Shown here piece by piece: positions 1 through 8,024 of a stretch of DNA of 64,000 bases (position 1 is the first letter of the stretch; every line of letters begins with the position of its first letter). Both the position numbers and the translations under genes were made by a program. A model generated the notes under the pieces. That model was not told where the DNA came from. It made no database searches and saw nothing but the letters and a program-made list of their open reading frames with translations. Origin of the DNA: Halopseudomonas maritima (GTDB lineage Bacteria; Pseudomonadota; Gammaproteobacteria; Pseudomonadales; Pseudomonadaceae); NCBI RefSeq assembly GCF_021545785.1, contig NZ_CP079801.1, positions 1 to 64,000 on the forward strand, written 5' to 3'.

Positions 1-1461
1 TTGATGCCTTTCTGCATGTACTCGCCGGTGCGGAACACACCGAAGTAGTTCTGCATGCAGTCCTGCAGTTCTTTGCGCAGCGGCGCAACGTCTTCGCCAG
101 TAGCGCGTTCGTTAATGCCAGACAGACGAGCCAGGGAGGCCTCGATATCGGACTCCGAAGCGCCGCGGTAATCGATACCCTCTTTCAGGGCCGACTCCAG
201 GTGCAGGCCGGCAGCACGGCCAAACACACCAGGTCAAGCAGCGAGTTGCCACCCAGACGGTTGGCACCGTGTACCGACACGCAGGCAATCTCACCAACAG
301 CGAACAGGCCTTCAACGATCTTGTCGTTACCTTCGGCGTCCTGGGTGATGGCCTGACCGTGAATGTTGGTAGCCACACCACCCATCATGTAGTGACAGGT
401 CGGCACAACCGGAACCGGCGCGGTGACCGGATCAACATGCGCAAAGGTCTTGGACAGTTCACAGATACCCGGCAGACGGCTGTGCAGCACTTCTTCACCC
501 AGGTGATCCAGCTTCAGCAGTACGTGATCCTTGTTGGGACCTACGCCGTTGCCGGCCAGAATTTCCTTGACCATGGAGCGCGCGACAACGTCACGACCAG
601 CCAGGTCCTTCGCGTTCGGAGCATAACGCTCCATGAAGCGCTCGCCGTGGGCGTTGATCAGGTAACCACCTTCGCCACGGCAACCTTCGGTAACCAGGAC
701 ACCGGCGCCGGCGATACCGGTCGGGTGGAACTGCCACATCTCGATGTCCTGCACCGGCACACCGGCACGCAGGGCCATGCCGACACCGTCACCGGTGTTG
801 ATCAGAGCATTGGTAGTAGACGCATAGATGCGACCAGCACCGCCGGTGGCCAGCACGGTGGCCTTGGCGCGAATGTAGACGGTCTCGCCGTCTCGACGAT
901 GCAGATCGCGATAACACCAACGATGGCGCCGTCCTGGTTCTTCACCAGATCAACTGCGTACCACTCGTTCAGGAAGGTCGTGTTGTGCTTGACGTTGTTC
1001 TGATACAGCGTGTGCAGCAGCGCGTGACCGGTACGGTCAGCAGCAGCACAGGTACGGGCAGCCTGACCGCCTTCACCGAAGTTCTTGGACTGACCGCCGA
1101 ACGGACGCTGATAGATGCGACCCTGTTCAGTACGGGAGAACGGCAGACCCATGTGCTCAAGCTCAAAGACCGCTTCCGGGCCAACCGAACACATGTATTC
1201 GATAGCGTCCTGGTCACCGATGTAGTCGGAACCCTTGACGGTATCGTACATGTGCCAGCGCCAATCATCGTTCGGATCAGCTGAGGCGATGGCACAGGTG
1301 ATGCCACCCTGAGCCGATACGGTGTGCGAGCGAGTCGGGAATACCTTGGTTACTACGGCGGTCTTGTGACCACCTTGAGCCAGCTGCAGCGCAGCGCGCA
1401 TGCCGGCACCACCACCACCAATGATGATGGCGTCAAAAGTCAGTGTGCGAATGTTAGACAT
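1..1461 (-). pseudogene. sdhA: Succinate dehydrogenase flavoprotein subunit SdhA, 3' end outside window, two apparent frameshifts
   Basis: Flavoprotein of succinate dehydrogenase (complex II), oxidising succinate to fumarate on the cytoplasmic face of the inner membrane. The start MSNIRTLTFDAIIIGGGGAG carries the FAD-binding GxGxxG motif, and the segment with SHTVSAQGG contains the flavin-linking His. Active-site sequence HGANRLGGNSLLDL is present. The reading frame is broken twice. Near 885-897 the frame is lost after VGVIAICI and resumes one frame over before LATGGAGRIYAS. Near 224-230 a base is missing after LLDLV, and the rest (GRAAGLHLES... to MQKGI) is in a third frame. Outside these two points the sequence is highly conserved, so sequencing or assembly error is as likely as true decay. 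It starts directly after the sdhD stop codon. The stop is beyond the left edge. Confidence 0.88.
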
Positions 1462-1830
1462 TTAGTTACCCCAGAGAATCTGCACGCCCCAGACAAAGAA
1501 CACAAACATGGCCAGACCGCAAACCGCCTGGAACAGGAAGCGGATAACGGTGGCAGATTTGCCAAGCGCCATGGGAGTCAGGTAGTCGGTAGAAATGGTC
1601 CACATTCCTACCCAGGCATGCACACTGAGTGCGACCAGCGCCAGAATGCTGAAGATACGCATCCAGTTCTGCGCGAACAGCCCTTGCCAGTCAGCGTAGG
1701 TCAGCCCTGGGTTGCAAATCAGGTAACCAAGCAGAAACAGCACATAAACAGCCAGCAGCACGGCGGAGACGCGTTGCGCCATCCAGTCATAAAGGCCGCT
1801 GCGAGACAGGTTGGTGACATTCGTTACCAT
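1462..1830 (-). CDS. sdhD: Succinate dehydrogenase membrane anchor subunit SdhD
   Basis: One of the two hydrophobic anchors of succinate dehydrogenase, which hold the catalytic SdhAB dimer at the inner membrane and help bind heme b and ubiquinone. The 122-residue product begins MVTNVTNLSRSGLYDWMAQR, as in Pseudomonas SdhD, and has three membrane segments. The His in ALVALSVHAWVGMW is the expected heme ligand, followed by the conserved TDYLTPMALGK. I chose the ATG at 1830, which overlaps the sdhC stop (ATGGTAA). A GTG two codons upstream is possible but less likely. The gene abuts sdhA without a gap, so the three genes form one operon. Confidence 0.95.
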   Translation of the reverse strand: MVTNVTNLSRSGLYDWMAQRVSAVLLAVYVLFLLGYLICNPGLTYADWQGLFAQNWMRIFSILALVALSVHAWVGMWTISTDYLTPMALGKSATVIRFLFQAVCGLAMFVFFVWGVQILWGN

Positions 1831-2216
1831 ATCCACACCCCCAGAAGAACAATCACAATGGCAGATACCACGATTACTACCTGCGAACCACGCTTACCGC
1901 TCTCCAGGCCTTCACCCACACCTGCATCCATCACCAGGTGACGAACACCGGCAATCAGGTGGTAAAGCAATGCGGAGACGATACCCCAGACGACCAGTTT
2001 GGCCAGGGGGTTCTGCAAGCAGCTCTTGACCTGTTCAAAGCCGCTCTCGGAGCTGAGAGAGGTGTCGAGCATCCAGAGCAGGATTGCAATTGCGACGAAC
2101 AGGATAACGCCAGAGATGCGATGCAAAATCGACGTGTATGCGGTTACAGGAAGCTTGATTGTCCTGAGGTCTAGGTTGACGGGTCTTTTGCTATTCACGG
2201 CTATATTCACACTCAT
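1824..2216 (-). CDS. sdhC: Succinate dehydrogenase cytochrome b556 subunit SdhC
   Basis: Membrane anchor of succinate dehydrogenase, first gene of the sdhCDA(B) operon. The 130-residue product has the family pattern: RPVNLDLRTIKLPVTAYTS, then the quinone-site region SILHRISG, three membrane helices, and the heme-binding YHLIAGVRHLVMD motif. It overlaps sdhD by a few bases, which suggests translational coupling. The gene is divergent from gltA, the usual arrangement in Pseudomonas, and shares a roughly 330-base intergenic region with it. Confidence 0.95.
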   Translation of the reverse strand: MSVNIAVNSKRPVNLDLRTIKLPVTAYTSILHRISGVILFVAIAILLWMLDTSLSSESGFEQVKSCLQNPLAKLVVWGIVSALLYHLIAGVRHLVMDAGVGEGLESGKRGSQVVIVVSAIVIVLLGVWIW

Positions 2217-2550
2217 GGCCCTGTGGACAGGGCTGGATTATAGGAAGGTGCACTAGGGCACCTTTAATGACACACACTTCATGCTTCGGGCGAAGCTGTG
2301 CAGGCCACTTTGCCGGTCAAGGAGTATAGTGACTTAAACATTTGATTACAACGCAGCAACCGGCCGGAAACGCTCTGTTTCCGAGGCACAAAGTGTACTT
2401 GACCTGCCCCGCCAAGGTGGTATTGAAACTTTCAATCCCACTAATTTCCTTTCGCCATGTGCAGAATTGACAAACCGATTTATCACCTTATAGTGATGCG
2501 GGCCCTGCGTGGGGGTCACCTTTTCGATACAGCAAAACAGGAGGCCATCA
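2217..2550. other. Divergent intergenic region between sdhC and gltA
   Basis: This stretch of about 330 bases carries the gltA promoter described separately and must also hold the sdhC promoter on the other strand, for which I found no convincing -35/-10 pair. A weaker candidate for gltA, TTGACC at 2399-2404 and TATTGA at 2421-2426, lies upstream of the main one. No RNA gene or open frame of interest was seen. Confidence 0.6.
2467..2494 (+). promoter_or_regulatory. Sigma-70-type promoter for gltA
   Basis: A -35 element TTGACA (2467-2472) and a -10 element TATAGT (2489-2494) are separated by 16 bases. This is the closest match to consensus in the sdhC-gltA region and lies about 57 bases upstream of the gltA start codon. 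The -10 element lies in the loop of a small inverted repeat (TCAC ... GTGA). Confidence 0.6.
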
Positions 2551-3825
2551 ATGGCTGACAAAAAAGCGCAGTTGATCATCGAGGGCGCGGCCCCCATCGA
2601 TCTGCCGGTCTACTCCGGGACTATGGGTCCCGACGTCGTGGATGTACGCGGCCTCACTGGCGAAGGCGTCTTCACCTTCGACCCCGGCTTCATGGCCACC
2701 TCTTCCTGCGAATCCAAGATCACTTACATTGATGGTGACAAGGGCATTCTGCTGCACCGCGGCTACCCGATTGATCAGCTGGCAGAAAAGTCTGACTTCC
2801 TGGAAACCTGCTACCTGCTGCTCAAGGGCGAGCTGCCCAACGCAGAGGAAAAGACCAAGTTCGACAACACCATCAAGAACCACACCATGGTTCATGAGCA
2901 GCTGAAGAACTTCTTCAACGGCTTCCGTCGCGACGCTCACCCGATGGCCATCATGTGTGGCGTTGTCGGCGCCCTGTCGGCCTTCTACCACGACTCGCTG
3001 GACATCAACGATCCGCATCACCGCGAAATCTCCGCCGTGCGCCTGATCGCCAAGATGCCAACCCTGGCTGCCATGGTCTACAAGTACTCCATGGGCCAGC
3101 CCATGATGTACCCGCGCAACGACCTGAGCTACTCCGAAAACTTCCTGCACATGATGTTCAACACACCCTGTGACGAGAAGAAGATCAGCCCGGTACTGGC
3201 CAAGGCAATGGACCGCATTTTCGTCCTGCACGCCGACCACGAACAGAACGCTTCCACCTCCACGGTCCGCCTGGCAGGCTCCTCCGGCGCCAACCCGTTC
3301 GCCTGTATCGCTGCCGGCATTGCCGCCCTGTGGGGCCCGGCACACGGCGGTGCAAACGAAGCCGTACTGCGCATGCTGGACGAAATTGGCGACGTATCGA
3401 ACATCGAGAAATTTGTCGCCAAGGCCAAGGACAAAGACGATCCGTTCAAGCTGATGGGCTTCGGTCACCGCGTTTACAAGAACTTTGACCCGCGCGCCAA
3501 AGTCATGAAGCAGACCTGCGACGAAGTACTGGCCGAGCTGGGCATCAACGACCCGCAACTTGAGCTGGCGATGAAGCTGGAAGAGATCGCACGCAACGAT
3601 CCCTACTTCAAAGAGCGCAACCTGTACCCGAACGTCGACTTCTACTCCGGCATCATCCTGAAGGCGATCGGCATTCCGACCGAAATGTTCACCGTTATCT
3701 TCGCCACCGGCCGCACCCCGGGCTGGATTGCCCACTGGAACGAGATGATCAGCGGTCCGTACAAGATTGGCCGTCCGCGCCAGCTGTACACCGGCTCCGA
3801 GCAGCGCGATTACCCTTCCAAGTAA
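2551..3825 (+). CDS. gltA: Citrate synthase (type II)
   Basis: Condenses oxaloacetate and acetyl-CoA to citrate, the entry step of the TCA cycle in the cytoplasm. The 424-residue product is full length for hexameric type II enzymes. Catalytic regions are visible: the His in the HADHEQNAST segment, the second His in GPAHGGANEAV with MGFGHRVYKNFDPRA after it, and the Asp in PNVDFYSG. The ATG at 2551 follows an excellent AGGAGG site, so the in-frame upstream codons are not used. It is transcribed away from sdhCDA. Its downstream terminator appears to have been split by the IS4 element. Confidence 0.97.
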   Translation: MADKKAQLIIEGAAPIDLPVYSGTMGPDVVDVRGLTGEGVFTFDPGFMATSSCESKITYIDGDKGILLHRGYPIDQLAEKSDFLETCYLLLKGELPNAEEKTKFDNTIKNHTMVHEQLKNFFNGFRRDAHPMAIMCGVVGALSAFYHDSLDINDPHHREISAVRLIAKMPTLAAMVYKYSMGQPMMYPRNDLSYSENFLHMMFNTPCDEKKISPVLAKAMDRIFVLHADHEQNASTSTVRLAGSSGANPFACIAAGIAALWGPAHGGANEAVLRMLDEIGDVSNIEKFVAKAKDKDDPFKLMGFGHRVYKNFDPRAKVMKQTCDEVLAELGINDPQLELAMKLEEIARNDPYFKERNLYPNVDFYSGIILKAIGIPTEMFTVIFATGRTPGWIAHWNEMISGPYKIGRPRQLYTGSEQRDYPSK

Positions 3826-3843
3826 CACCTGCCGCAGCTTAAA

Positions 3844-3858
3844 GATCCCCGCCTTGAG
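3844..3858 (+). terminator. Left half of the gltA terminator, split by an insertion sequence
   Basis: CCCCGC just downstream of gltA is complementary to GCGGGG at 5290-5295, which is followed by CGTTTTTG. Removing the IS4 element would join these into a GC-rich hairpin with a T run, a typical Rho-independent terminator. The element thus lies in the loop of the former hairpin. The reconstruction is inference from the flanks. Confidence 0.5.
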
Positions 3859-3869
3859 CGTAATGCTGT

Positions 3870-5201
3870 TCACTTAAGCGGAGCAGCCTTGCGATTTACC
3901 GGGTAGCGGGTTTTGGAAATCTTCACCGTCCTTGGTCTTGCTGGCCTTGGGCGGTGATCCAAAAATAACCCTCCGACCCCGCCGCGCAGCTCCGATAGCC
4001 TTCTACCTGTTGCCGATACCGGATTCGCTGCAGCCATGACGATGAGCTGGACGGCGATGTACTGACAGGCCGGTTTGAAGCGTATGTCCGAGGGTGCTCG
4101 ACCAAAGGCCACAGCCGCTTGACTAGCCTCTCGCCGAATGATGTTGTATGCCAGCAACAGCCCCCAGACCTCCTGGTAAACCAGCTCAACCTTCTTGCTT
4201 CGCAGTGTTACCGCGTTCTGCTGCATCGAGCTTTTGATGTCGCGAAAGCCGAGTTCAATCTCCCAGCGCTCCAAGTACAGCTCAGCGACGGCCTTTGCGC
4301 TGTAGCCCTCGACTGGCAACGAGGTGAGCAGTGACCTGATGTTCCCATGGCTTTTATAGCTGACCTCTCGTACCTCCCAATGCGTAGGTAGACTAGGGTT
4401 CCGCTTGCGGGCCTGAGGTGAGACTTTCATCCGAACACGGCGATCGTATTCGCTATAACGCTCGACTTCCTCCATCACGACGTTCTTGCGGGCTGGCGTC
4501 AGCCAATGCCGATTGTTGCCTCCATCCACCACGCTTAGCAGCAGATCAGCGCCCCAGAAGCCTTTATCGAACAATGTGACTGAGTTGTCCGGAATCTGAC
4601 TCAGGAAGGTCTCGGCCAAGCGCATTTCGCTGCCGCGATACGGGCTGAGTTGGGCATCCAGGATCACGTGTGAGCGTACGTTCATCAAGGCAACGAGCCG
4701 TAGCATCGGAAAAGGCGTTTGGCGTTCAGTACCTGTGTTGCCAGAGCCAAAGTGCTCCCTCAACTCGGGCGAGTCGGGGGTTCGCAGCAGTGCGCCATCC
4801 ACCGCGAATACCTGCAACCCTTTCCAGTCATCGCCTTCGTATCGCTCGCATCCCCATTGCTTGGCGGTCTGGCGGAACAGGTGCTCAACCGGATCTGCCC
4901 CCAAGCGCTTACGTGCTTCAGTTACGCCGCTTCGAGCCAGCAACTGATCAGAGGCCAAACCTTGGGCGCAAATGTTCAGTCGCCTAGCAACCTCATGCAC
5001 TGGCTCGTCGCGAAACAGGGCCATACCCAGCACCAGCCAAAGTACTTGGTCACTGGGTAGGCGCCGACGCCTGATGGTGGCTTGCGCCGATAAATTGAGC
5101 GCGCTCGCAACCCATTCAACAGGGATGTTCTGAGTGAAGGTGCTGAGGTCAGAGAAGTTGAAGAGCTCGCCGAGGTCGAGCAATTGCTGCTGAATGGGCA
5201 T
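3870..5201 (-). CDS. IS4-family DDE transposase
   Basis: Cut-and-paste transposase of 443 residues. An N-terminal DNA-binding region (MPIQQQLLDLGELFNF...) precedes the DDE catalytic fold. Asp residues are seen in VFAVDGALLRTPD and TLFDKGFWGADL. The IS4 signature Y-2-R-3-E-6-K is exact in YLERWEIELGFRDIK, supplying the catalytic Glu. The coding frame runs into the left inverted repeat and looks complete, so the element may be active. The start ATG has no Shine-Dalgarno sequence: it follows directly on a T run at the foot of a hairpin (see 5205-5238), which suggests translation or read-through control. Confidence 0.93.
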   Translation of the reverse strand: MPIQQQLLDLGELFNFSDLSTFTQNIPVEWVASALNLSAQATIRRRRLPSDQVLWLVLGMALFRDEPVHEVARRLNICAQGLASDQLLARSGVTEARKRLGADPVEHLFRQTAKQWGCERYEGDDWKGLQVFAVDGALLRTPDSPELREHFGSGNTGTERQTPFPMLRLVALMNVRSHVILDAQLSPYRGSEMRLAETFLSQIPDNSVTLFDKGFWGADLLLSVVDGGNNRHWLTPARKNVVMEEVERYSEYDRRVRMKVSPQARKRNPSLPTHWEVREVSYKSHGNIRSLLTSLPVEGYSAKAVAELYLERWEIELGFRDIKSSMQQNAVTLRSKKVELVYQEVWGLLLAYNIIRREASQAAVAFGRAPSDIRFKPACQYIAVQLIVMAAANPVSATGRRLSELRGGVGGLFLDHRPRPARPRTVKISKTRYPVNRKAAPLK

Positions 5202-5238
5202 AAAAAAATCCGATACCAGAGGACTGATATCGGATTTT
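5202..5238 (-). terminator. Hairpin with T run directly upstream of the transposase start
   Basis: The arms AAAATCCGATA (5205-5215) and TATCGGATTTT (5228-5238) are perfect complements around a 12-base loop. Read on the minus strand, the hairpin is followed by seven T residues and then at once by the transposase ATG. It has the form of an intrinsic terminator or a sequestering leader that would limit transposase synthesis from outside transcription. Comparable leader hairpins are known in IS10 and IS50, but function here is inference. Confidence 0.55.
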
Positions 5239-5319
5239 CTAGAAACCCCGCCATGGACTCAAATGCTTAAGTGAACAGCATTACGCATATGCGGGGCGTT
5301 TTTGTTTCAACTCAACACA

Positions 5320-7086
5320 TTAGTGGTCCACCGCAGCTCCGGCACCACGCGGGACACGAATGTCCTCGATCAGATGCTGAATATTCTCCGGCGGCGCCTT
5401 GGTCATGGAAGACACCACTACCGCAGCGATAAAGTTGAAGATCATGCCCAGGGTACCAATGCCTTCCGGTGAAATACCAAACCACCAGTCTTCGGCCGTT
5501 GCAGTCGGGTCGATGAACTTGTAGTAAACGATATAACCGAAGGTGAAGGTCAGACCGACAACCATACCGGCGATGGCCCCTTCCTTGTTCATGCGCTTGG
5601 AGAAGATCCCCATGACGATGACCGGGAAGAACGAGGCCGCTGCCAGGCCGAAGGCAAAGGCGACCACCTGCGCCACAAAGGCTGGTGGGTAAATCCCGAA
5701 TAGGCCGGCGATGGCAATCGCCACACCTGCCGCCACCCGCGCTGCCAGTAGCTCCTGTTTCTCGGTAATGTTCGGTGCCATGTTGCTCTTGAGCAGGTCA
5801 TGGGATACCGAGGTCGAAATCACCAGTAGCAAGCCCGCAGCAGTAGACAACGCCGCCGCTAGACCACCGGCAGCAATCAGCGCAACTACCCAGCCCGGCA
5901 GTTCAGCAATTTCCGGGTTGGCCAGTACCATGATGTCGCGGTCAACATACAGCTCGGTAGCCGCCGGCGTGGGTTCGTTGCTCAGCAGACGTTCGCCATT
6001 AGCACCGCGCTCGTCGGTGAACTTCGGTGCGCCGACAAAGGGCGCGCCCGGGCCGTACTGAATCACGCCATCGTTGTTCTTATCCTGCCAGGCGATCAGG
6101 CCTGCGTTTTCCCAGGTAGTCAGCCAGGCGGGTACTTCCTGATAGGCGGTGTTGGGCACCGAGGTCAGCAGGTTGGTACGTGCAAAGGCCGCAACCGCGG
6201 GCGCAGTGGTGTACAGAATCGCGATGAACAGCAGCGCATAACCCGCTGATTTACGGGCGTCACGCACGGTCGGAGTGGTGAAGAAGCGAACGATGACGTG
6301 GGGCAGACCGGCAGTACCTACCATCAGCGCCATGGTGATAAAGAACACATCGATGGTCGACTTGGACCCGTCGGTGTACGCCCCAAAACCGAGTTCAGCA
6401 CCCAGCCCGTTCAGACGCTCCAGTACCGACTGCCCGGTACCGGTCACCTCGCTACCAAAGCCCAGCTGCGGGATCGGATTGCCGGTAATCAGCATGGAGA
6501 TGTAAATGGCCGGCACCATGTAGGCAAAGATCATCACGCAGTACTGCGCCACCTGGGTGTAGGTGATGCCCTTCATGCCGCCGAGTACGGCGTAGAAGAA
6601 CACAATGGCCATACCGATGACGACGCCGGTGTTGATGTCCACTTCCAGGTAGCGGGAGAACACGATACCAACACCGCGCATCTGGCCTGCCACATAGGTA
6701 AAGGAAATGAAGATCACGCAGATCACCGCCACCACGCGGGCTGTCTGTGAGTAGTAACGCTCACCGACAAACTCCGGCACAGTGAACTTGCCGAACTTGC
6801 GCAGGTACGGAGCCAAACACATGGCTAGCAGCACGTAGCCACCGGTCCAACCCATCAGGTACACAGAGCCGTCGTACCCGGTAAAGGAAATGATACCGGC
6901 CATGGAGATAAAGGAAGCCGCAGACATCCAGTCAGCGCCAGTGGCCATACCGTTGGCAATCGGGTGTACGCCTTTGCTGGCAACGTAATACTCGCTGGTA
7001 CTGCCGGCACGCGACCAAATCGCGATACCTATGTACAGGGCGAAGGTCGCCCCGACAAACAGATAGATCAAAGTTTGGGTATCCAT
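5320..7086 (-). CDS. Sodium:solute symporter, VC_2705-type large subunit
   Basis: Inner-membrane transporter of the solute:sodium symporter (SSS) family, 588 residues, about 12-13 membrane helices. The N-terminus (EYYVASKGVHPIANGMATGADWMSAASF broken across helices 1-2) and GGMKGITYTQVAQY are typical of acetate/monocarboxylate members. A hydrophilic insert of roughly 90 residues in the second half, with the acidic DKNNDGVI stretch, is typical of the VC_2705 subfamily. I chose the ATG at 7086 behind an AGGAG site. A GTG precedes it. It lies 16 bases after a DUF4212 gene, the constant partner of this subfamily. The substrate is not certain, with acetate or another short carboxylate the likeliest. 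Confidence 0.9.
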   Translation of the reverse strand: MDTQTLIYLFVGATFALYIGIAIWSRAGSTSEYYVASKGVHPIANGMATGADWMSAASFISMAGIISFTGYDGSVYLMGWTGGYVLLAMCLAPYLRKFGKFTVPEFVGERYYSQTARVVAVICVIFISFTYVAGQMRGVGIVFSRYLEVDINTGVVIGMAIVFFYAVLGGMKGITYTQVAQYCVMIFAYMVPAIYISMLITGNPIPQLGFGSEVTGTGQSVLERLNGLGAELGFGAYTDGSKSTIDVFFITMALMVGTAGLPHVIVRFFTTPTVRDARKSAGYALLFIAILYTTAPAVAAFARTNLLTSVPNTAYQEVPAWLTTWENAGLIAWQDKNNDGVIQYGPGAPFVGAPKFTDERGANGERLLSNEPTPAATELYVDRDIMVLANPEIAELPGWVVALIAAGGLAAALSTAAGLLLVISTSVSHDLLKSNMAPNITEKQELLAARVAAGVAIAIAGLFGIYPPAFVAQVVAFAFGLAAASFFPVIVMGIFSKRMNKEGAIAGMVVGLTFTFGYIVYYKFIDPTATAEDWWFGISPEGIGTLGMIFNFIAAVVVSSMTKAPPENIQHLIEDIRVPRGAGAAVDH

Positions 7087-7102
7087 CACTGGACTCCTGT
7101 TC

Positions 7103-7369
7103 TTATTCTTCGTGGAAGTCGTATTTGCGATCGAGCTGATTCATCTTCCAGACGTACACGAAGATGAGCAGCACGAAGGCATAGATGGAGCCCTGCTGGG
7201 CGAACCAGAAGCCTAACGGGAAACCGAAAAAGGCAATGGCATTGAGTTGATCGACAAACAGCACTCCAGCACCGAACGAGACCACAAACCAGACGACCAG
7301 CAGCGTCATCATGAGCTTGAGGTTTTCACGCCAGTAACTGCGCGCCGCCTCTTCTTTTGACATGGACAT
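7103..7369 (-). CDS. DUF4212 small membrane partner of the sodium symporter
   Basis: Small inner-membrane protein of 88 residues with two hydrophobic segments and charged ends (WRENLKLMMTLLVVWFVVSF; FVYVWKMNQLDRKYDF). This family is encoded next to VC_2705-type symporters, and the pair is thought to act together. The ATG at 7369 has GGAG at a good distance. An ATG four codons upstream overlaps that site and is less likely. It is the first gene of the two-gene operon. Confidence 0.88.
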   Translation of the reverse strand: MSMSKEEAARSYWRENLKLMMTLLVVWFVVSFGAGVLFVDQLNAIAFFGFPLGFWFAQQGSIYAFVLLIFVYVWKMNQLDRKYDFHEE

Positions 7370-8024
7370 TAGCGTCTCCATTGTTGTTGTTATTACGCCG
7401 GTAACGGTAGCACCGGGCTGGCTTACTGGAGACTAAGACTTTGGTAGAACGCGATACTTGCGCCTGTTTTTTACCCTCCAACCAACAGTTAAATTAATCA
7501 TTAACCCATTGTTTTAGTTGTTTTTTTAATTTACAAAAAACAAGATCAAGTGACGCATTAGACTAAGGCAGCACAGGCGCTTGCCACCGCTGCTGAGAGT
7601 GATCATTGGCAACAGCTCGCAGCTCCTTTTCTTCCCGTCCAAGCACCTACGCCAACGGTATCCCAGACCGGGAGGCGCGCCATTACACCAACCTGGCTCG
7701 CGCAATGCGGCGGCCCCAGCCAAACCCAAGCCCTGCAAGCGGTGCCAGAGCACCTCCCACGCGTTTCTTTCCAGCGCCTCCTTAATACCCTGTCATTTGC
7801 ACCGTGGATGGGCGCCGGGCCTCTCATACGGCTGTTTGGCTCGCGGGCCCCGCCGTTCGGCGGCTACGCAGCAGAGCGGTGCAAGCTGTGACATAGCCGC
7901 TCACAAATATTCAACTGCGCTGGGCCGCAGCCGAGCCAATATGTCGATATGCTGATTGGATTGCGGGTACGCCTGACGGCAGCCCGCATCTACCAATAAC
8001 AAGATATTCAGCAGGGGGTTGACC
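7370..8024. other. Divergent 650-base region without a supported gene
   Basis: This region lies between the symporter operon (minus) and the MFS gene (plus). The part at 7440-7550 is AT-rich with an A/T inverted repeat around 7518-7543 (TTGTTTTTT / AAAAAACAA), and probably holds promoters. The rest is GC-rich and has short open frames on both strands, none with a recognisable family or good start. Near the MFS start, TGCGGG (7962-7967) pairs with CCCGCA (7983-7988), flanked by ATTGG and CCAAT, which may be an operator or leader hairpin. Confidence 0.5.

Larger units (their letters stand above)
3859..5285 (-). mobile_element. IS4-family insertion sequence with 20-bp terminal inverted repeats
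   Basis: An intact-looking element of about 1,427 bases. The left end 3859-3878 and right end 5266-5285 are perfect 20-base inverted repeats (the right end reads CTTAAGTGAACAGCATTACG). One transposase gene fills most of it. No direct target duplication is evident. Instead the flanks just outside are inverted copies, CCCCGC on the left and GCGGGG on the right, which matches insertion inside a terminator hairpin. Ends were set by the perfect repeat and could extend by a few bases. Confidence 0.88.

Noticed and set aside
2548..3873. 441-codon open frame on the minus strand opposite gltA
   Set aside because: It is the codon-bias shadow of gltA: long antisense frames are expected in GC-rich genes, and its translation (many Val, His and Gln) shows no family pattern.
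7581..7955. 124-codon open frame in the divergent region before the MFS gene
   Set aside because: No ribosome site, no recognisable family, composition rich in Arg, Ser and Pro as expected by chance in GC-rich DNA.
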